Below, piece by piece: positions 1-11,496 of a DNA stretch of 64,000 nt; the stretch's first letter is position 1; each line of letters begins with the position of its first letter. The DNA comes from Enterobacter cloacae (GTDB lineage Bacteria; Pseudomonadota; Gammaproteobacteria; Enterobacterales; Enterobacteriaceae): assembly GCF_013375935.1 (NCBI RefSeq), contig NZ_CP056117.1, forward strand, positions 4,774,001 to 4,838,000, given 5' to 3'. The position numbers and the translations under genes are program-made. Under the pieces are notes generated by a model. It saw only the letters and a program-made list of their open reading frames with translations, was not told the DNA's origin and searched no databases.

Positions 1-31
1 TCCAGCCTGTAATCGGCACGGTTTACGGAAG

Positions 32-57
32 AGGCCCGCTTATGCGGGCCTTTTTTT
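32..57 (+). terminator. rho-independent terminator of a gene left of the window
   Basis: An 8-bp GC-rich stem (AGGCCCGC / GCGGGCCT) with a TTAT loop is followed by seven T on the plus strand. It would end a rightward gene lying outside the window. It also sits at the 3' end of the leftward DUF3999 gene, whose stop codon lies inside the T-run. Confidence 0.8.
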
Positions 58-1441
58 ATGCTTTACGCTGCGTCTCTCGCCAGATGCGCCAGGCCATGCC
101 CGCCAGCAGGATCACGCCCGCAATCAGCACGCCCCACACCAGCAGCGTGTTCATCCTGCTCGCCCGTTCGGCCGCAGAGGTGGCGCTCAGACGAGCCTCG
201 CCGCCTAAGGCGACATTATCCTTAAGATCGGCCTGCGGCAGGTTCGCCATATCATACGTTTTACGCAGCGCGGCAGGGATCAGCATGTCAGGCTCCACGC
301 CGGCAGGTTTTGCAGCCCCGTTTCCCCATGCGAGGAGGTACGGCGCTTTTCCCTGCGCGTTAAACACCAGGTCATAGCGGTCACGATGCCCGATGACGCC
401 CGGCAGGTATTCCGGCAGCCGCGCATTCAGCGTCGTGATTTTCACCGCCTGCACCAGGCCTCCGCTAAGCGAAACGGGTGGAGAGGTTTTGCCCTCCAGA
501 CGGTAAAGCACCTCTTTTTTCAGAGGGTGCCATTTGTCCTTCTCCGTACTCCGCCACGCTATCTCTACGGGAAGGACGCCGTCGCCATTCAGTAAGATAC
601 TGACCGCACGCAGCGGCTGCGGCCGCGCCCAATGCCACTGCGCTTCGCTTGTCGATAGCTGCTCCCCTTTCCCCTCCAGATCGATCGTTTCCGGCGCCGC
701 CTGCGCGGGAGCGCCGATCGCATTTACGCCGGTCAGGGTTATTCCGGGGCTCTGCGCGTTCAGCACCACCATGAGATAGCGATTCGCGTCAGGAGATAAA
801 ACCGTATCAATATCGATCCGATCGAGCTTAAGACGATCCTCGCCGCTAGCGACGTCCAGCAGGGGCATATCTTCGCGCAGGGTATACCATCGCTTAAGAT
901 CCTCACTGTAATAGACCGACGCCGTTCCCTGCCACGGCGTCTGAGGGGTATTCCAGAGCAGCTGAAGCTGGGACAGGGCAACCTCCCCCGTAGCCTGCTC
1001 CGGCAGGGTCAGCAGATAGTGCTGCCCGGCTGCGGCGGCTTTTTGCCCTTCCAGCACAATCTCCACGCCGTTTCGGGAACGGAGCAGGATTTTATCGCGG
1101 TCCTCGTCCCCTCGCGCAGGCGCCAGCGGCGAGGCATCCAGAGGAAAGAGGCGCAGCGCCGTGGTTTGCACCGACGGCTGCGGACGCGTCGCGGCGACCA
1201 GGCTGAGGGGAACCGGCTCGCCCGACTGATTAAAGACGCGAACGTCATGCAGTTCCGGCGACGTGCTCTGCGCATACACGGCGAGCGGCAGCATCACCCG
1301 ATACCACTGGGAAGGGACAGACGTATCCAGCGAAAGACCGAAGGCATAATCCCGCGGCGATTCCGTCTGTACCTCGTCGCAGAACGCCGGGCCTGCAAGC
1401 GCCAGCAGCGCGGTACACGCTACCGCTTTCATCCATTTCAT
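56..1441 (-). CDS. DUF3999 family envelope protein
   Basis: 461 aa with an N-terminal signal peptide (about residues 1-21, cleavage near AFC-DEV), a long periplasmic region and one C-terminal membrane segment (about 433-453) before a basic tail. This fits the DUF3999 family: a periplasmic protein anchored at the C-terminus, function unknown. The start ATG overlaps the stop of the upstream DUF2339 gene by 4 nt, so the two are translationally coupled and probably act together in the envelope. No catalytic motif is recognised. The assignment rests on architecture and on the DUF2339 neighbour; it is confident as a gene and modest as a family name. Confidence 0.8.
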   Translation of the reverse strand: MKWMKAVACTALLALAGPAFCDEVQTESPRDYAFGLSLDTSVPSQWYRVMLPLAVYAQSTSPELHDVRVFNQSGEPVPLSLVAATRPQPSVQTTALRLFPLDASPLAPARGDEDRDKILLRSRNGVEIVLEGQKAAAAGQHYLLTLPEQATGEVALSQLQLLWNTPQTPWQGTASVYYSEDLKRWYTLREDMPLLDVASGEDRLKLDRIDIDTVLSPDANRYLMVVLNAQSPGITLTGVNAIGAPAQAAPETIDLEGKGEQLSTSEAQWHWARPQPLRAVSILLNGDGVLPVEIAWRSTEKDKWHPLKKEVLYRLEGKTSPPVSLSGGLVQAVKITTLNARLPEYLPGVIGHRDRYDLVFNAQGKAPYLLAWGNGAAKPAGVEPDMLIPAALRKTYDMANLPQADLKDNVALGGEARLSATSAAERASRMNTLLVWGVLIAGVILLAGMAWRIWRETQRKA

Positions 1442-4047
1442 TTTTCTTCTCCTGCTTTAGGCGGTAGCGGCGAGAAATAGCCCACAATCAGCACCAGGAT
1501 CGCCACGCCGATAAACGCGACGGCGCGCGACAGGCCGCCGCCCCCCGCGCTGTCTACGAGCATCAGCTTGAGCATGACCATGCCCAGCAGCGCCGCACCG
1601 CAGAGCCACTCCTGCCGGGCGGCCCGGCGGGTAGCGCGGATCATGACCACCAGCGCGCACAACATCCAGAACAGGGCAAACGTGGTCTGGATAAGCCGCG
1701 AATCCCACAGCGACGCCATATTCCATGCCACCTCGCCGTACCACGCCAGCGCGCGCAGCAGCGCGCCGTTAAGCCACCAGAAGCCAAACGCCATCAGCAT
1801 GACGGCGGGCCACGGGCGGGACTGCGCGAGCAATGCCGGGCAATAGCGATCCACGGCCCGATAAAACACCACCAGCCCCAGCAGAGCAAACGCGGCCCCT
1901 TCCTCAAGCGGGTTTACCAGCGGCAGCCAGGCTTGACCATAAACCACACCGTCCTGGAAATTGGTCACCACCAGCAGTACCAGCAGCGCTACGACCACGG
2001 GGATCGGTGCCACGCACGCATAAAGTGCAGGCCACTCCCGGAACGGCCACCCGCGACGCCGCACCGCCGCAGAGAGCGCCATAATCACCGCGCCGCCAGC
2101 GGACATGGCCAGCCCCCAGCCCCAGGCCAGCATGCCCCACGGCAACGCTCGGGAAAACCAGTAAAGCTCAGCGGCCAGCGCCAGTAAAATCATCCACAGC
2201 AGCGAAAGATGCAGCCCCATTGAGAGACGCGGCAGGAGACCTTCCACGTCACGCCGCAACAGCAGCAGCGCGGAAGGCAGCGCAACACACCAGGCCAGAT
2301 TTGCCCAGCCGGCGGCAAAGACCTGCTGGTGCGAGAGCTGATAGCCCAACATCAGCAGCATTACCGGCCACAGCAGCCATTTGCTTCCATCCAGCTCCCG
2401 CCACGCCAGACAAGCGGCCACCTGCCGCCAGCCCCAGACCGACGCCGCCGTCAGCGCCAGCACGCCCGCCAGAATCGATAGCTCCTGCTTCATCAACAGC
2501 TGCGATGCGCCCAGCAGCGCGACTAACCAGATCAGCAGCCCGCCGGCCAGCAGCGCCCAGCTGACCGGCAGCACATAACGCCGCCACAGCCAGGCCGCAG
2601 CCAGCCAGCTAAGGCTGAGAATGGCGAAGATCAGCAGCAGGCTCAGCGACGTAACGCCGTTCATCTGCGCCCACAGCGCGCTGCCGAGCGCCAGCACCAG
2701 CAGCGCCGTCCCGCTATAGCTCATGCGCCTTTGCTGCTGCTGGATCCCCAGCCAGAGGATGCCCAGCCCTTCCAGCGCCCAGGCCATTGCCGTCCAGCGC
2801 GCCGACAGCGCCAGCGGGATGGCGAGCGTCGCGAAACCTCCGCCGATGGCCAGCGCCGCCATCACCAGCGGCCGCCCGACTGACGGATAGCGTCGCAGCG
2901 CAAGGAACGCCAGCGAGAGGTAAAACGCCCCATACCCCAGCGCGCCGAGCGCCGGGCCGTATGTCCAGTGCGACGTCATGCCGTACTGCATTCCAAATCC
3001 AACAAGCGGCGGCGCAAACAGCAGTACGCCGTCAATAATCTGTTTACCTTTTTCCTGCGCCCGCAGCGACAGCGCTACGCTAAACACGCCGAAAATTAGC
3101 GTATTGGCAATCAGGAACAGCTGGCAGATAACGTAGTCATCAGGCTGATAGTCGCTCAGCCCCCACCATCCCCCCACGCCAAACGTAAAGAGCAGCCCGA
3201 GCAGGTTGAGCTCGCGCCAGTGCTGCCAGATGCTGATGGCGAGAATGCCGATAGAGAGCAGGAGATAGAAGGAGAACAGCGCCACAAAGCTCCCTCCTCC
3301 CGTCGACAGCAGCAGCGGTGCAAGGTACCCGCCGAGGCTCGCCAGCATGGCAAGGCTCAGCGCCCTTTGCAGCACGGCCAGCCCGACGCTCGCCGCGCAA
3401 ATCACCACCAGCAGCGCAAACGCCAGGGTCATCGGCAACATTTGCCAGAGCCGGAACGCGCCAAAGACGGTCAGGTAGAGCACGCCGGTTGCGCCGCCCT
3501 GAAGAATAAGGGCATAGATCCGCTGCCTGTGCCGCAGCCGCCATCCGACGGCCAGCAGGACCATGGCAAACAGCGCCGTGACTGCAAGGCGCAGCTCAAG
3601 CGGAAACAGTGAATGTTCGACGGTATAGCGCAGCAGGAAAGAGAGGCCGAGGAAGAGCAGCACAATCCCCAGCTTCGCCAGCGGATTGCCCTGCATAAAC
3701 CAGCGCGTCAGTGAAGACAGGATACCGCCAAAGGCGGGGGGCCGTTTCGGGGCCGGTGACGGCGCAGGTTTTGCCTCAGTAACAGGCGGCCCGGGGCGCC
3801 AGGGATCGACGGGCGAAGACTCGACCGCTGCCGCCGGAGCAGGCTCCGCCACCGGCGCGGCGGGCTGCACCGGTTCCGGCGCGTTATCAGCCGCGCCGCG
3901 CTGCTCAAGCGCCTCAATGCGCTGGCGTAGCCGGACGATCTCCTGCTGCGCCGCCGTGCTTCGGTTAAAGCCTATAACCGCAAGCACGGGCGCCACCAGC
4001 AGCGCAAAAACCAGGAACAAACAGCCAAGGATGTAAAGCTCGTCCAT
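1438..4047 (-). CDS. DUF2339 family polytopic membrane protein
   Basis: 869 aa. An N-terminal membrane segment (about 5-25) is followed by a short coiled coil (RLRQRIEALEQ, about 40-50) and a Pro/Ala-rich linker (55-105). From about 115 to the end come more than twenty closely packed hydrophobic helices with very short loops. This layout is typical of DUF2339 inner-membrane proteins, whose function is not established. It overlaps the DUF3999 gene by 4 nt and lies 90 nt downstream of malZ on the same strand, so it may share transcripts with malZ. No binding or catalytic motif was seen. Confidence 0.82.
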   Translation of the reverse strand: MDELYILGCLFLVFALLVAPVLAVIGFNRSTAAQQEIVRLRQRIEALEQRGAADNAPEPVQPAAPVAEPAPAAAVESSPVDPWRPGPPVTEAKPAPSPAPKRPPAFGGILSSLTRWFMQGNPLAKLGIVLLFLGLSFLLRYTVEHSLFPLELRLAVTALFAMVLLAVGWRLRHRQRIYALILQGGATGVLYLTVFGAFRLWQMLPMTLAFALLVVICAASVGLAVLQRALSLAMLASLGGYLAPLLLSTGGGSFVALFSFYLLLSIGILAISIWQHWRELNLLGLLFTFGVGGWWGLSDYQPDDYVICQLFLIANTLIFGVFSVALSLRAQEKGKQIIDGVLLFAPPLVGFGMQYGMTSHWTYGPALGALGYGAFYLSLAFLALRRYPSVGRPLVMAALAIGGGFATLAIPLALSARWTAMAWALEGLGILWLGIQQQQRRMSYSGTALLVLALGSALWAQMNGVTSLSLLLIFAILSLSWLAAAWLWRRYVLPVSWALLAGGLLIWLVALLGASQLLMKQELSILAGVLALTAASVWGWRQVAACLAWRELDGSKWLLWPVMLLMLGYQLSHQQVFAAGWANLAWCVALPSALLLLRRDVEGLLPRLSMGLHLSLLWMILLALAAELYWFSRALPWGMLAWGWGLAMSAGGAVIMALSAAVRRRGWPFREWPALYACVAPIPVVVALLVLLVVTNFQDGVVYGQAWLPLVNPLEEGAAFALLGLVVFYRAVDRYCPALLAQSRPWPAVMLMAFGFWWLNGALLRALAWYGEVAWNMASLWDSRLIQTTFALFWMLCALVVMIRATRRAARQEWLCGAALLGMVMLKLMLVDSAGGGGLSRAVAFIGVAILVLIVGYFSPLPPKAGEEK

Positions 4048-4137
4048 GTTTCCACCTTCACCGTAAACGATCCGTTAAGATTGACACAAATAGTTGCATT
4101 TGCGCCATCTAAAAGGTGAAAACCGCTCCGCCCGCAG

Positions 4138-5955
4138 TTAGCTGCCGAACCAGACCGCCGCTGAAATGGCCGGAAGCGTAAGCACGCTTTCCTGGAACGT
4201 CGCTTTACCCGCTTTGCTCTTCCACGTTTTACCGGCCAGCAGCGGTGAATCTTCCAGCACCACCTCGCACGCCTCGCCCCGGTTGAGAGCCACCAGCACG
4301 CGCTGCTGGTTATAGACGCGGACAAACACCACCACGTTATCGTGAGCGTACATCACCTGACAGCCCCCATAGCGCAGGGCCTGGCTCTGCTTGCGCAGCG
4401 TCGCCATGCGCTGGTACAGGCTGAACAGCTCCCGATCCTGATTCTCAGGCTCCCACGGGAACGTTTTACGGCAGAACGGATCGTTGTTGCCGTCCAGCCC
4501 CACTTCATCGCCATAGTAGATGCAGGGTACGCCGGGCCAGGTAAAGAGCCAGGTTACCGCCAGCGGCAGTCGCGCTACATCCTTACCAAGCAGCGATTTG
4601 AAGCGGGCGGTATCGTGGCTGTCGAGCTGGTTGAACATCCGCAGCTGCTGCTGATGCGACAGGCTGGCGCGGTAGTTCTCCATCCACGCCATGCAGGTTT
4701 CGGCATCAATATGGTTCGGGTCGTAAGAAATGTCGGTATTGGCGAGGAATCCCCACAGCGGGAAGGTGAAGCCGCGATAGTTCATCGCCGCGTCTTCGGC
4801 ATCTGCCTGCAACCACTGGCGCGCGTCGCCAAAGTGTTCGCCAAAGACAAACGCCTCCGGACGCGCGATTTTCGCCGAGCGAGAGATCTCCCGGACGTGG
4901 TGAAGGTTGTTTCGCGCTCCGCCCGCCTCACCGAGCATATGCACGACGTCCAGCCGCCAGCCGTCCATATTCCACGGCGCCTTCAGCCAGTGGCGCACGA
5001 TGCTGTCTTCGCCGCCGTAGATCTCATTCACCAGAGAGGGCGACTGAAAATCCAGCTTCGGCAGGCTCGGGTAGCCAAGCCAGTCCAGGGCGCGGCCGTT
5101 TTCGTCAAAACTGTACCAGTCACGCTGCGGTGAGTCCGGGTTATGGCATGCGCCGCCCATCGACTGATTATGACGGTCGAACCACGCGTGAGAATCACCG
5201 CTGTGGTTGAACACGCCATCGAGTATCAGGCGCATACCTTCCTTTTGCGTGTTGTGGCGCAGCCGCAGCAGCGCCTCGTCACCGCCAAACTGCTCGTCAA
5301 CGTGCCGGTAATCCTGAGTATCGTACTTATGTACGCTTGGCGCCTTAAACACCGGGTTCAGGTACAGCGCGGTCACGCCGAGCTTTTTCAGGTACGGCAG
5401 CTTTTCGCTGATACCGTCGAGATCGCCGCCGTAAAAGGTCGAGCCGCCCGCCTGCGCGGTCAGCGGCTCGCCCCATTTTTTGATAATGATGTCGTGACCG
5501 GCCGCATGGTGGTAGTAGACCTTGTCCTGCCCGGCGGTGCGTTTTTCACTGCGCGCAAAGCGGTCCGGGAATATTTGGTAAAAGACCCGATCGTTAACCC
5601 ACTGCGGGCCGTTATCCGGATAATCAACCGCAAACTGCTCAAGCCTGGCCGGAGGGAAACGGCTAAACCCCTGCGGGGTAAACCACAGCTGACGGTTATT
5701 CCACAGCAGCTTAAAGCTGTAGCGGCGACGCGGCTGCCCGCTGCGAAGGTCGATATTCGCCCGCCACGCCGTGATACCCGGCTGAGGCTGGCTGCGCGCC
5801 TTGTGCATTTTCAGCGACGTCTCTTCGTTATCCACTTCGGCGCGTAAGGTCACACGTTCAGGCTGATTTTCCCCCGCCAGCCAGAGCGTAATCACAAGGT
5901 TGTCTTTGTTTTGCTTAACAAATGGGGCAACCGGAAGGTGCCAGGCGTTTAACAT
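4138..5955 (-). CDS. malZ: maltodextrin glucosidase MalZ
   Basis: Cytoplasmic GH13 enzyme that removes glucose from the reducing end of maltodextrins in the maltose pathway. The 605-aa product is nearly collinear with E. coli MalZ. It shows an N-terminal beta domain, then GH13 motifs: [16 protein letters not shown] (nucleophile Asp), FGEHFGDA (acid/base Glu) and [10 protein letters not shown]. The start is the ATG at 5955, because the GTG one codon upstream would add a residue absent from E. coli MalZ. In E. coli malZ belongs to the MalT regulon; no clear MalT box was resolved in the 163 nt upstream, which also contain a palindromic repeat. Confidence 0.97.
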   Translation of the reverse strand: MLNAWHLPVAPFVKQNKDNLVITLWLAGENQPERVTLRAEVDNEETSLKMHKARSQPQPGITAWRANIDLRSGQPRRRYSFKLLWNNRQLWFTPQGFSRFPPARLEQFAVDYPDNGPQWVNDRVFYQIFPDRFARSEKRTAGQDKVYYHHAAGHDIIIKKWGEPLTAQAGGSTFYGGDLDGISEKLPYLKKLGVTALYLNPVFKAPSVHKYDTQDYRHVDEQFGGDEALLRLRHNTQKEGMRLILDGVFNHSGDSHAWFDRHNQSMGGACHNPDSPQRDWYSFDENGRALDWLGYPSLPKLDFQSPSLVNEIYGGEDSIVRHWLKAPWNMDGWRLDVVHMLGEAGGARNNLHHVREISRSAKIARPEAFVFGEHFGDARQWLQADAEDAAMNYRGFTFPLWGFLANTDISYDPNHIDAETCMAWMENYRASLSHQQQLRMFNQLDSHDTARFKSLLGKDVARLPLAVTWLFTWPGVPCIYYGDEVGLDGNNDPFCRKTFPWEPENQDRELFSLYQRMATLRKQSQALRYGGCQVMYAHDNVVVFVRVYNQQRVLVALNRGEACEVVLEDSPLLAGKTWKSKAGKATFQESVLTLPAISAAVWFGS

Positions 5956-6062
5956 CACGAATCCCCTTTGATGAAATTGACGTCACCATGCCACAGGGTG
6001 GTTAAGGTTAGCTCATCGTGAGGACGTTTATTGGGGGAGGAGGACGGGGGATGAGGCATCAG

Positions 6063-6112
6063 TGCGGCCTGATGCCCTCATCCTGAGCCTCTCCCGGCGG
6101 GAGAGGGGGATT
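6063..6112. repeat. REP-like palindromic intergenic repeat
   Basis: A CTCTCCC / GGGAGAG palindrome is preceded by GTGCGGCCTGATGCCCTCA-type sequence, which recurs almost unchanged at 15841. It lies between malZ and proY and belongs to the family also seen near 15.9, 38.4 and 42.05 kb. Confidence 0.7.
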
Positions 6113-6118
6113 AAAATA

Positions 6119-7492
6119 TTACTGCGCTTGCGCCAGCTGACGGTCACGGCGGCATTTAAACATCCAGCCCACCAGCAGCAGGACGATCCACGCAAAGCCC
6201 ACGTAAAGCGAGATACGGGTGTCCGGATGGTAACCAATCAGGCCGATGATAAACACCAGGAAGATCAGCCCGACGACGGTCGTTGCGACGCCGCCCGGTA
6301 CCTTAAACTTCAGCGCCTTCACCTCTTCCGGCGGCAGACGGCGGCGGAACGCAATCTGCGACAGCAGGATCATGATCCACACCCACACGGTCGCAAAGGT
6401 CGCCAGCGACGCAATCACCAGGAAAACGTTCTCCGGCATGATGTAGTTCAGGTAAACCGAGAACAGCAGCGCAACGGTCATCACCAGCACCGTTACCCAC
6501 GGCGTGCCGCGGCGCGACGTTTTGGCAAAGACCTTCGGCGCACTGCCCTGCTCCGCCATGCCGTGCAGCATACGGCCAACGCCGAAGACGTCGCTGTTGA
6601 TGGCCGACAGCGATGCGGTCAGCACCACAAAGTTGAGAATGCTGGCAGCAAACGCAATGCCCATGTGCTGGAAGGTCAGGACAAACGGGCTGCCGTTGGT
6701 GCCCACCTGGTTCCACGGATAGATGGACATAATCACGAACAGCGTCCCCACATAGAACACCAGAATACGCATCGGCACCGAGTTGATGGCGCGCGGAATG
6801 GATTTCTCCGGATCTTTCGCTTCTCCGGCGGTGATCCCGATAATCTCAATACCGCCGTAGGCGAACATAACCATCTGAAGCGACATCACCATTCCGAGCC
6901 AGCCGTTGCTGAAGAAGCCGCCGTTGCTCCATAAATTATGAATGCCCGTCGGCTGTCCGCCGTTGCCAATACCCCAGATGATGATGCCAAAACCGGCGAG
7001 GATCATGATGATGATGGTCGCGACCTTGAAGAAGGAGAACCAGAACTCAAGCTCGCCAAATACCTTCACGCTCATCAGGTTAACGGCGCAGATGATCAGC
7101 ACCACGCTCAGCACCCAGATCCAGTGCGGCACGGCGGGGAACCAGACGCCCATATAGATGCCAAACGCCGTGACGTCGGCTATGGCCACAATCAGGATTT
7201 CGAAGCAGTAGGTCCAGCCGGTAATAAACCCGGCCAGCGGACCTAAGTTTTCCTGCGCGTAGCGTGAGAACGAGCTGGCTGACGGGTTGTGAACCGACAT
7301 CTCCCCCAGCGCACGCATGATGATATAGGCCGCGGCGCCGCCAATGATGTAGGCCAGCAGTACGCTTGGACCGGCCATTTTGATGGCATCTGCCGAGCCA
7401 TAAAAAAGACCGGTGCCGATAGCCGAGCCCAGCGCCATAAAGCGGATGTGGCGGGTGCTCAATCCACGTTTAAGTTTGTTAGTGCTTTCCAT
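6119..7492 (-). CDS. proY: proline-type amino acid permease ProY
   Basis: 457-aa inner-membrane amino acid transporter of the APC/AAT family with twelve predicted helices. It opens with [20 protein letters not shown] and carries the early G-S-A-I-G-T-G-L-F motif typical of the family. It is nearly identical in length and sequence to E. coli ProY, described as a cryptic proline permease. The start at 7492 matches the E. coli N-terminus; the ATG 21 nt upstream would add seven unrelated residues. It lies downstream of brnQ on the same strand, separated by a strong terminator. Confidence 0.95.
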   Translation of the reverse strand: MESTNKLKRGLSTRHIRFMALGSAIGTGLFYGSADAIKMAGPSVLLAYIIGGAAAYIIMRALGEMSVHNPSASSFSRYAQENLGPLAGFITGWTYCFEILIVAIADVTAFGIYMGVWFPAVPHWIWVLSVVLIICAVNLMSVKVFGELEFWFSFFKVATIIIMILAGFGIIIWGIGNGGQPTGIHNLWSNGGFFSNGWLGMVMSLQMVMFAYGGIEIIGITAGEAKDPEKSIPRAINSVPMRILVFYVGTLFVIMSIYPWNQVGTNGSPFVLTFQHMGIAFAASILNFVVLTASLSAINSDVFGVGRMLHGMAEQGSAPKVFAKTSRRGTPWVTVLVMTVALLFSVYLNYIMPENVFLVIASLATFATVWVWIMILLSQIAFRRRLPPEEVKALKFKVPGGVATTVVGLIFLVFIIGLIGYHPDTRISLYVGFAWIVLLLVGWMFKCRRDRQLAQAQ

Positions 7493-7526
7493 TAAAATCT
7501 TGCCATTCAACACGAAAAAAACAAAA

Positions 7527-7553
7527 AACCACGGGGCCTTAAGCCCCGTGGTT
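7527..7553 (-). terminator. rho-independent terminator between brnQ and proY
   Basis: A perfect 11-bp stem (AACCACGGGGC / GCCCCGTGGTT) with a 5-nt loop is followed on the minus strand by T6-G-T7. It ends brnQ transcription, so proY probably needs its own promoter or read-through. Confidence 0.9.
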
Positions 7554-7573
7554 AAACAATTTGTTGCCGTTGA

Positions 7574-8893
7574 TTAATGGGCGTTTGATGTAACCTGACG
7601 CCCCGCCGCACGGTCCCAGACGATAGCCAGCACCAGCGCAACAACGGATGGCATCAGCCAGGCCAGTCCCTGCTCGGACAGCGGCAGACGCTGTGTCCAT
7701 GCTGGCAGGATGTCGGCGAACGCTGATGCTTTGATCCCGTCAAGGATACCAAAAATCAGGCTGATAAACATGGTTGGCGCAATAATTCGCGTGGAGTTAT
7801 GCCACCACGGACGGGTGAAGCTCAGCACCACCAGCACGATGCACGGCGGATAGATTGCCGTCAGCACCGGAATCGACACCTGAATCAGATGGCTCAGACC
7901 GAGGTTTGACACCGCCATGGAGAAGATGCCGAGGATAAACACCAGCGAGCGGTACGAGAGCGGCAGATACTGGGCAAAGAACTCCGCACAGGCGCAGGTC
8001 AGCCCTACCGCCGTGACCAGGCACGCCAGGAAAATCAGCGCCGCCAGCAGCATGCTGCCCGCACCGCCAAAGGTGTGCTGCACGTAGGCATGCAGGATCG
8101 CCGCGCCGTTTGCACTCTGATCGACCAGCGTTGCGCTGTCTGAACCCAGGCGGAACAGCGCCAGATACAGCAGCGTAAGGCCAACACCGGCCATCAGGCC
8201 AGCCCAGATGGTGTAGCGGGTCAGCAGACGCGCTTCGGTTACGCCGCGGGAACGCGCGGCGTTAACGATAACAATGCCAAACACCATTGCGCCCAGCGTA
8301 TCCATCGTCAGGTAGCCGTTAACAAAACCGTTCGAGAACGCCGCGTTCTCGTACGCGTCCATCGCAGAGCTGATAGGACCCGCAGGCCAGACGATGGCCG
8401 CAACGGCCAGCACGATCAGCGCAACAATCTTCAGCGGCGCCAGGAAGTTACCTACGGTATCCAGCAGTTTGCCCGGATAGAGCGACACCAGAATAACGAT
8501 CGCGAAGTAGATCAGGCTGTAGATAAACAGCGGCATCGCACCGTCACCGGTCAGCGGGGCAATACCCACCTCAAAGGAAACCGTCGCCGTGCGCGGGGTC
8601 GCAAACAGCGGGCCAACGGCCAGATAGCATACGGTCGCCAGCAGAACGCCAGCTACCTTGCCAATCGGCGTGCTGAGGCTGTCCACGCCGCCGCCGACTT
8701 TCGCCAGCGCGATGACGGTCAATACCGGCAGACCCACCGCAGTAAGCAGAAAACCAAACGCGGCCGTCCAGACGTGTTCACCCGCCTGTAAGCCAACCAT
8801 TGGAGGGAAAATGATGTTGCCTGCGCCAACGAACAGCGCAAATGTCATAAAGCCCAGCGCGATAATGTCACGCGATTTCAAGTGATGGGTCAT
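7574..8893 (-). CDS. brnQ: branched-chain amino acid:cation symporter BrnQ
   Basis: 439 aa, the same length as E. coli BrnQ, with twelve hydrophobic segments and the LIVCS-family start [20 protein letters not shown] followed by [11 protein letters not shown]. It imports leucine, isoleucine and valine across the inner membrane using a cation gradient. It lies downstream of phoBR on the same strand, as in E. coli, but the phoR terminator and a 409-bp gap make it a separate unit. Confidence 0.96.
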   Translation of the reverse strand: MTHHLKSRDIIALGFMTFALFVGAGNIIFPPMVGLQAGEHVWTAAFGFLLTAVGLPVLTVIALAKVGGGVDSLSTPIGKVAGVLLATVCYLAVGPLFATPRTATVSFEVGIAPLTGDGAMPLFIYSLIYFAIVILVSLYPGKLLDTVGNFLAPLKIVALIVLAVAAIVWPAGPISSAMDAYENAAFSNGFVNGYLTMDTLGAMVFGIVIVNAARSRGVTEARLLTRYTIWAGLMAGVGLTLLYLALFRLGSDSATLVDQSANGAAILHAYVQHTFGGAGSMLLAALIFLACLVTAVGLTCACAEFFAQYLPLSYRSLVFILGIFSMAVSNLGLSHLIQVSIPVLTAIYPPCIVLVVLSFTRPWWHNSTRIIAPTMFISLIFGILDGIKASAFADILPAWTQRLPLSEQGLAWLMPSVVALVLAIVWDRAAGRQVTSNAH

Positions 8894-9302
8894 AAAACCT
8901 TACTGCCTGTGGATGTGGTGTTGAAAACGTTGAGTTTTTCGCCATCCCTGACGGGACAATACAGCGGAAAATTTGCTCAATTTCAGCGGGAAATGCTCCC
9001 GTCCTGGCGTGGAGAAGAATAGTTTTTCGATTTACCACGCAAATACAGTCTGTCTGACAGTATATGGGGGGCAATTTAAACGCTTATAACGTTTAAAGGC
9101 AAGAAGGGATCGTAAAACCAGAACAATATGCCAGCATGAAAATACAGGCCAACATAATATGCCATGTATAAGAAAAACCCATGGCTAATCATGCGAACAA
9201 AAAAGCATCAACCGTATAATATTCACCCGCGCTTCGCTTGACTGCAAAGCAAACGGGCCAGCAGTGGCTGGCCCGTGGAAAGCATGACTGACACGCCCGC
9301 GG
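8894..9302. other. phoR-brnQ intergenic region
   Basis: 409 bp without a convincing gene. Its right end carries the phoR terminator. The rest is moderately AT-rich and should hold the brnQ promoter. A 68-codon ORF on the minus strand (8868-9074) overlaps the brnQ start and has no recognisable product. Confidence 0.6.
9253..9276 (-). terminator. terminator of phoBR
   Basis: A perfect 10-bp stem ACGGGCCAGC / GCTGGCCCGT with a 4-nt loop lies 26 nt after the phoR stop, followed by a short T-rich stretch on the minus strand. Confidence 0.75.
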
Positions 9303-10598
9303 TCAGGCGCTCTTTTTGGCAATTAATCGTTCCGGGATAACAAAGCTAAAGCGCGTGCCCTTGCCCAGCGTGCTTTCGATATCAAGACGGCTCTCGTGGT
9401 GGCCCACCGCATGCTTCACGATTGCCAGCCCCAGACCGCTGCCTCCGGTCTGCCGCGAGCGCGCCTTGTCCACCCGGTAGAACCGTTCGGTGAGGCGCGG
9501 GAGGTGTTCAGACCCTATTCCCGGCCCGTTGTCTTCGACGCTAAACTCAGCGCCCGCCGGGGTATGCTGCCAGCGCACCACGATGTGCGTCCCTTCCGGG
9601 GTATGGTTTACGGCGTTGTACACGAGGTTCGAGATGGCGCTGCGCAGTTCATCTTCACTGCCGAGCACCTTCAGGTCGTTATCAACCTCAAACGCCAGCG
9701 TGTGTTTCTTATGGCTCAGGGTTTGCGCCTCGCGCTCCACTACGCGCAGCATCATCGGCACGTCGATGACCTCGTTGAGCGCCAGCGACGGCGCGGCCTC
9801 AATCTTCGAGAGCGTCAGCAGCTGTTTGACCAGCCCTTCCATGCGGTACGTCTGCTCGCGCATGGTGTGCAGCGCTTTCTCACGCGGCGCACCTTCAAGC
9901 GTTTGCTCCTGCATCATCTCCAGATAGCCCTGCAACACCGTCAGCGGCGTGCGCAGCTCGTGGCTGACGTTTGCAAAGAAGTTGCGACGCGCCCCTTCCA
10001 GCTGGTGCATCTGGGTGACATCTCGCGCCACCATCAGCCACTGCCGATCGCTGTAGGGCATCACGCGAATTTCAAGATGGCGACCGTTATTGAGCTTCAG
10101 ATTGTGCGGACGACTAAAATCACGCGCTTTCAGATACAGCGTGAACTCGGGATAGCGCAGAAGGTTGAGGATGTTCTGGCCGTTATCATCCGGCCAGCGC
10201 AGGCCAAGCAGCTGCTGTGCGAGGCCATTACACCAGAAGAACGTCCCTTCTTCCGTCGTCAGGATCACCGCGTCCGGCAGCGACTCCGCGCCGCTGCGAA
10301 AGCGTTTGATCAGGCTTCCCAGCTCCCGTCGGCGCTTTTTATTACGCATCTGCATCTGGTGCAGGCCGTAGAGCAGCGGCTCCCAGCTTCCGCTTCCCGG
10401 CGGCGGCGTCATACTTCTGTCGACCCACAGCCACCAGGAGAGGCGCAGTAAATTCCAGAAATGCCAGACGAGCAGTCCCGTCACGGCCACCAGTAAAAAC
10501 CACGGCAGATAGCCAAAAATAGCCCCCAGAATGAAGGCCGGAATACAGCATAAGATCAGTTCAAAGACGAGCCTTTTCCATGACAGACGTTCCAGCAC
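9303..10598 (-). CDS. phoR: phosphate-regulon sensor histidine kinase PhoR
   Basis: 431-aa inner-membrane kinase that phosphorylates PhoB when phosphate is scarce and dephosphorylates it otherwise, under control of the Pst transporter and PhoU. Two membrane helices lie at about 10-52, a PAS-like domain at about 95-200, the phospho-acceptor His213 in [12 protein letters not shown], and HATPase motifs [17 protein letters not shown] and GGSGLGLAI. Length and His position equal E. coli PhoR. It follows phoB by 21 nt in the usual phoBR operon. Confidence 0.98.
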   Translation of the reverse strand: MLERLSWKRLVFELILCCIPAFILGAIFGYLPWFLLVAVTGLLVWHFWNLLRLSWWLWVDRSMTPPPGSGSWEPLLYGLHQMQMRNKKRRRELGSLIKRFRSGAESLPDAVILTTEEGTFFWCNGLAQQLLGLRWPDDNGQNILNLLRYPEFTLYLKARDFSRPHNLKLNNGRHLEIRVMPYSDRQWLMVARDVTQMHQLEGARRNFFANVSHELRTPLTVLQGYLEMMQEQTLEGAPREKALHTMREQTYRMEGLVKQLLTLSKIEAAPSLALNEVIDVPMMLRVVEREAQTLSHKKHTLAFEVDNDLKVLGSEDELRSAISNLVYNAVNHTPEGTHIVVRWQHTPAGAEFSVEDNGPGIGSEHLPRLTERFYRVDKARSRQTGGSGLGLAIVKHAVGHHESRLDIESTLGKGTRFSFVIPERLIAKKSA

Positions 10599-10619
10599 GC
10601 GTCACACTCCTGTCATTGT

Positions 10620-11309
10620 TCAGAAACGGGTCGAGAAACGATAACCCGTGCCGCGGACCGTCTGTACCATGCGATCGTGGCCGCTCAGCTCCAGTGCTTT
10701 GCGCAGGCGGCGAATATGGACGTCAACCGTTCGGTCTTCGACATAGACGTTAGCTCCCCAGACGTTATTCAGCAACTGTTCGCGGCTGTAAACGCGTTCC
10801 GGGTGTGTCATAAAGAAGTGCAGGAGTTTAAATTCGGTTGGCCCCATATCGAGGGGATTTTCGCCGGTCATCACGCGGTGCGAGGTAGGATCCAGGCTTA
10901 GCCCCTGCATCTCAATCACCTCTTCCACCGCCATCGGTGAAATACGGCGCATCACGGCCTTAATGCGAGCGACCAGCTCCTTCGGGGAAAACGGTTTGGT
11001 AATGTAATCGTCCGCACCGGTTTCCAGACCGCGCACGCGATCCTCTTCTTCACCGCGCGCCGTCAGCATAACCACCGGGATATCGCGGGTCAGCGCTTCG
11101 CGTTTGATATGCTTGATAAACTGCAACCCGGAACCGCCAGGCAACATCCAGTCCAGCAGGATGAGATCGGGCCAGGGTTCATTGAGCTGGTTCACCGCGC
11201 TGTCATAATCTTCCGCTTCAACCGGCTGGAAGCCATTTTGTTCAAGCACGAAGCACACCATTTCACGGATCGGAGCTTCATCTTCTACGACCAGAATACG
11301 TCTCGCCAT
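10620..11309 (-). CDS. phoB: phosphate-regulon response regulator PhoB
   Basis: 229 aa. The receiver domain (1-120) has acidic residues E9/D10, phospho-acceptor Asp53 (LLDWMLP), Thr in MLTARG and Lys in ITKPFSP. A C-terminal winged-helix OmpR-type DNA-binding domain (about 130-229) contains the [12 protein letters not shown] recognition region. It activates Pho-box promoters under phosphate limitation, including its own: a Pho box lies about 55 nt upstream of the start. Length and motifs are as in E. coli. Confidence 0.98.
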   Translation of the reverse strand: MARRILVVEDEAPIREMVCFVLEQNGFQPVEAEDYDSAVNQLNEPWPDLILLDWMLPGGSGLQFIKHIKREALTRDIPVVMLTARGEEEDRVRGLETGADDYITKPFSPKELVARIKAVMRRISPMAVEEVIEMQGLSLDPTSHRVMTGENPLDMGPTEFKLLHFFMTHPERVYSREQLLNNVWGANVYVEDRTVDVHIRRLRKALELSGHDRMVQTVRGTGYRFSTRF

Positions 11310-11364
11310 ACTTTGCCCTGTCTTATCGTATTTAAGTTACAAGTCTGTAATGCGGCGTCATTAT

Positions 11365-11382
11365 GCGTCAGATTTATGACAG
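11365..11382 (-). promoter_or_regulatory. Pho box upstream of phoBR
   Basis: On the minus strand, CTGTCATAAATCTGACGC matches the Pho-box consensus (two TGTCAT-like repeats spaced 11 nt). A further half-site, TTTCATAAAT, lies just upstream of it. The position, 56-73 nt before the phoB ATG, fits autoactivation by PhoB. Confidence 0.88.
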
Positions 11383-11496
11383 ATTTATGAAAAACATTAC
11401 CACGGTAAATAGCAAACTGTTGTTTTATTACAGCGGTTATTTTCCGTTCCCTGAAAGTTTATAATCCTGCTTTCTTATTTTTGCCACGGATCACTT

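Noticed and set aside
9396..10451. 351-codon plus-strand frame opposite phoR
   Set aside because: PhoR motifs are complete on the minus strand; the opposite frame has no ribosome-binding site or domain.
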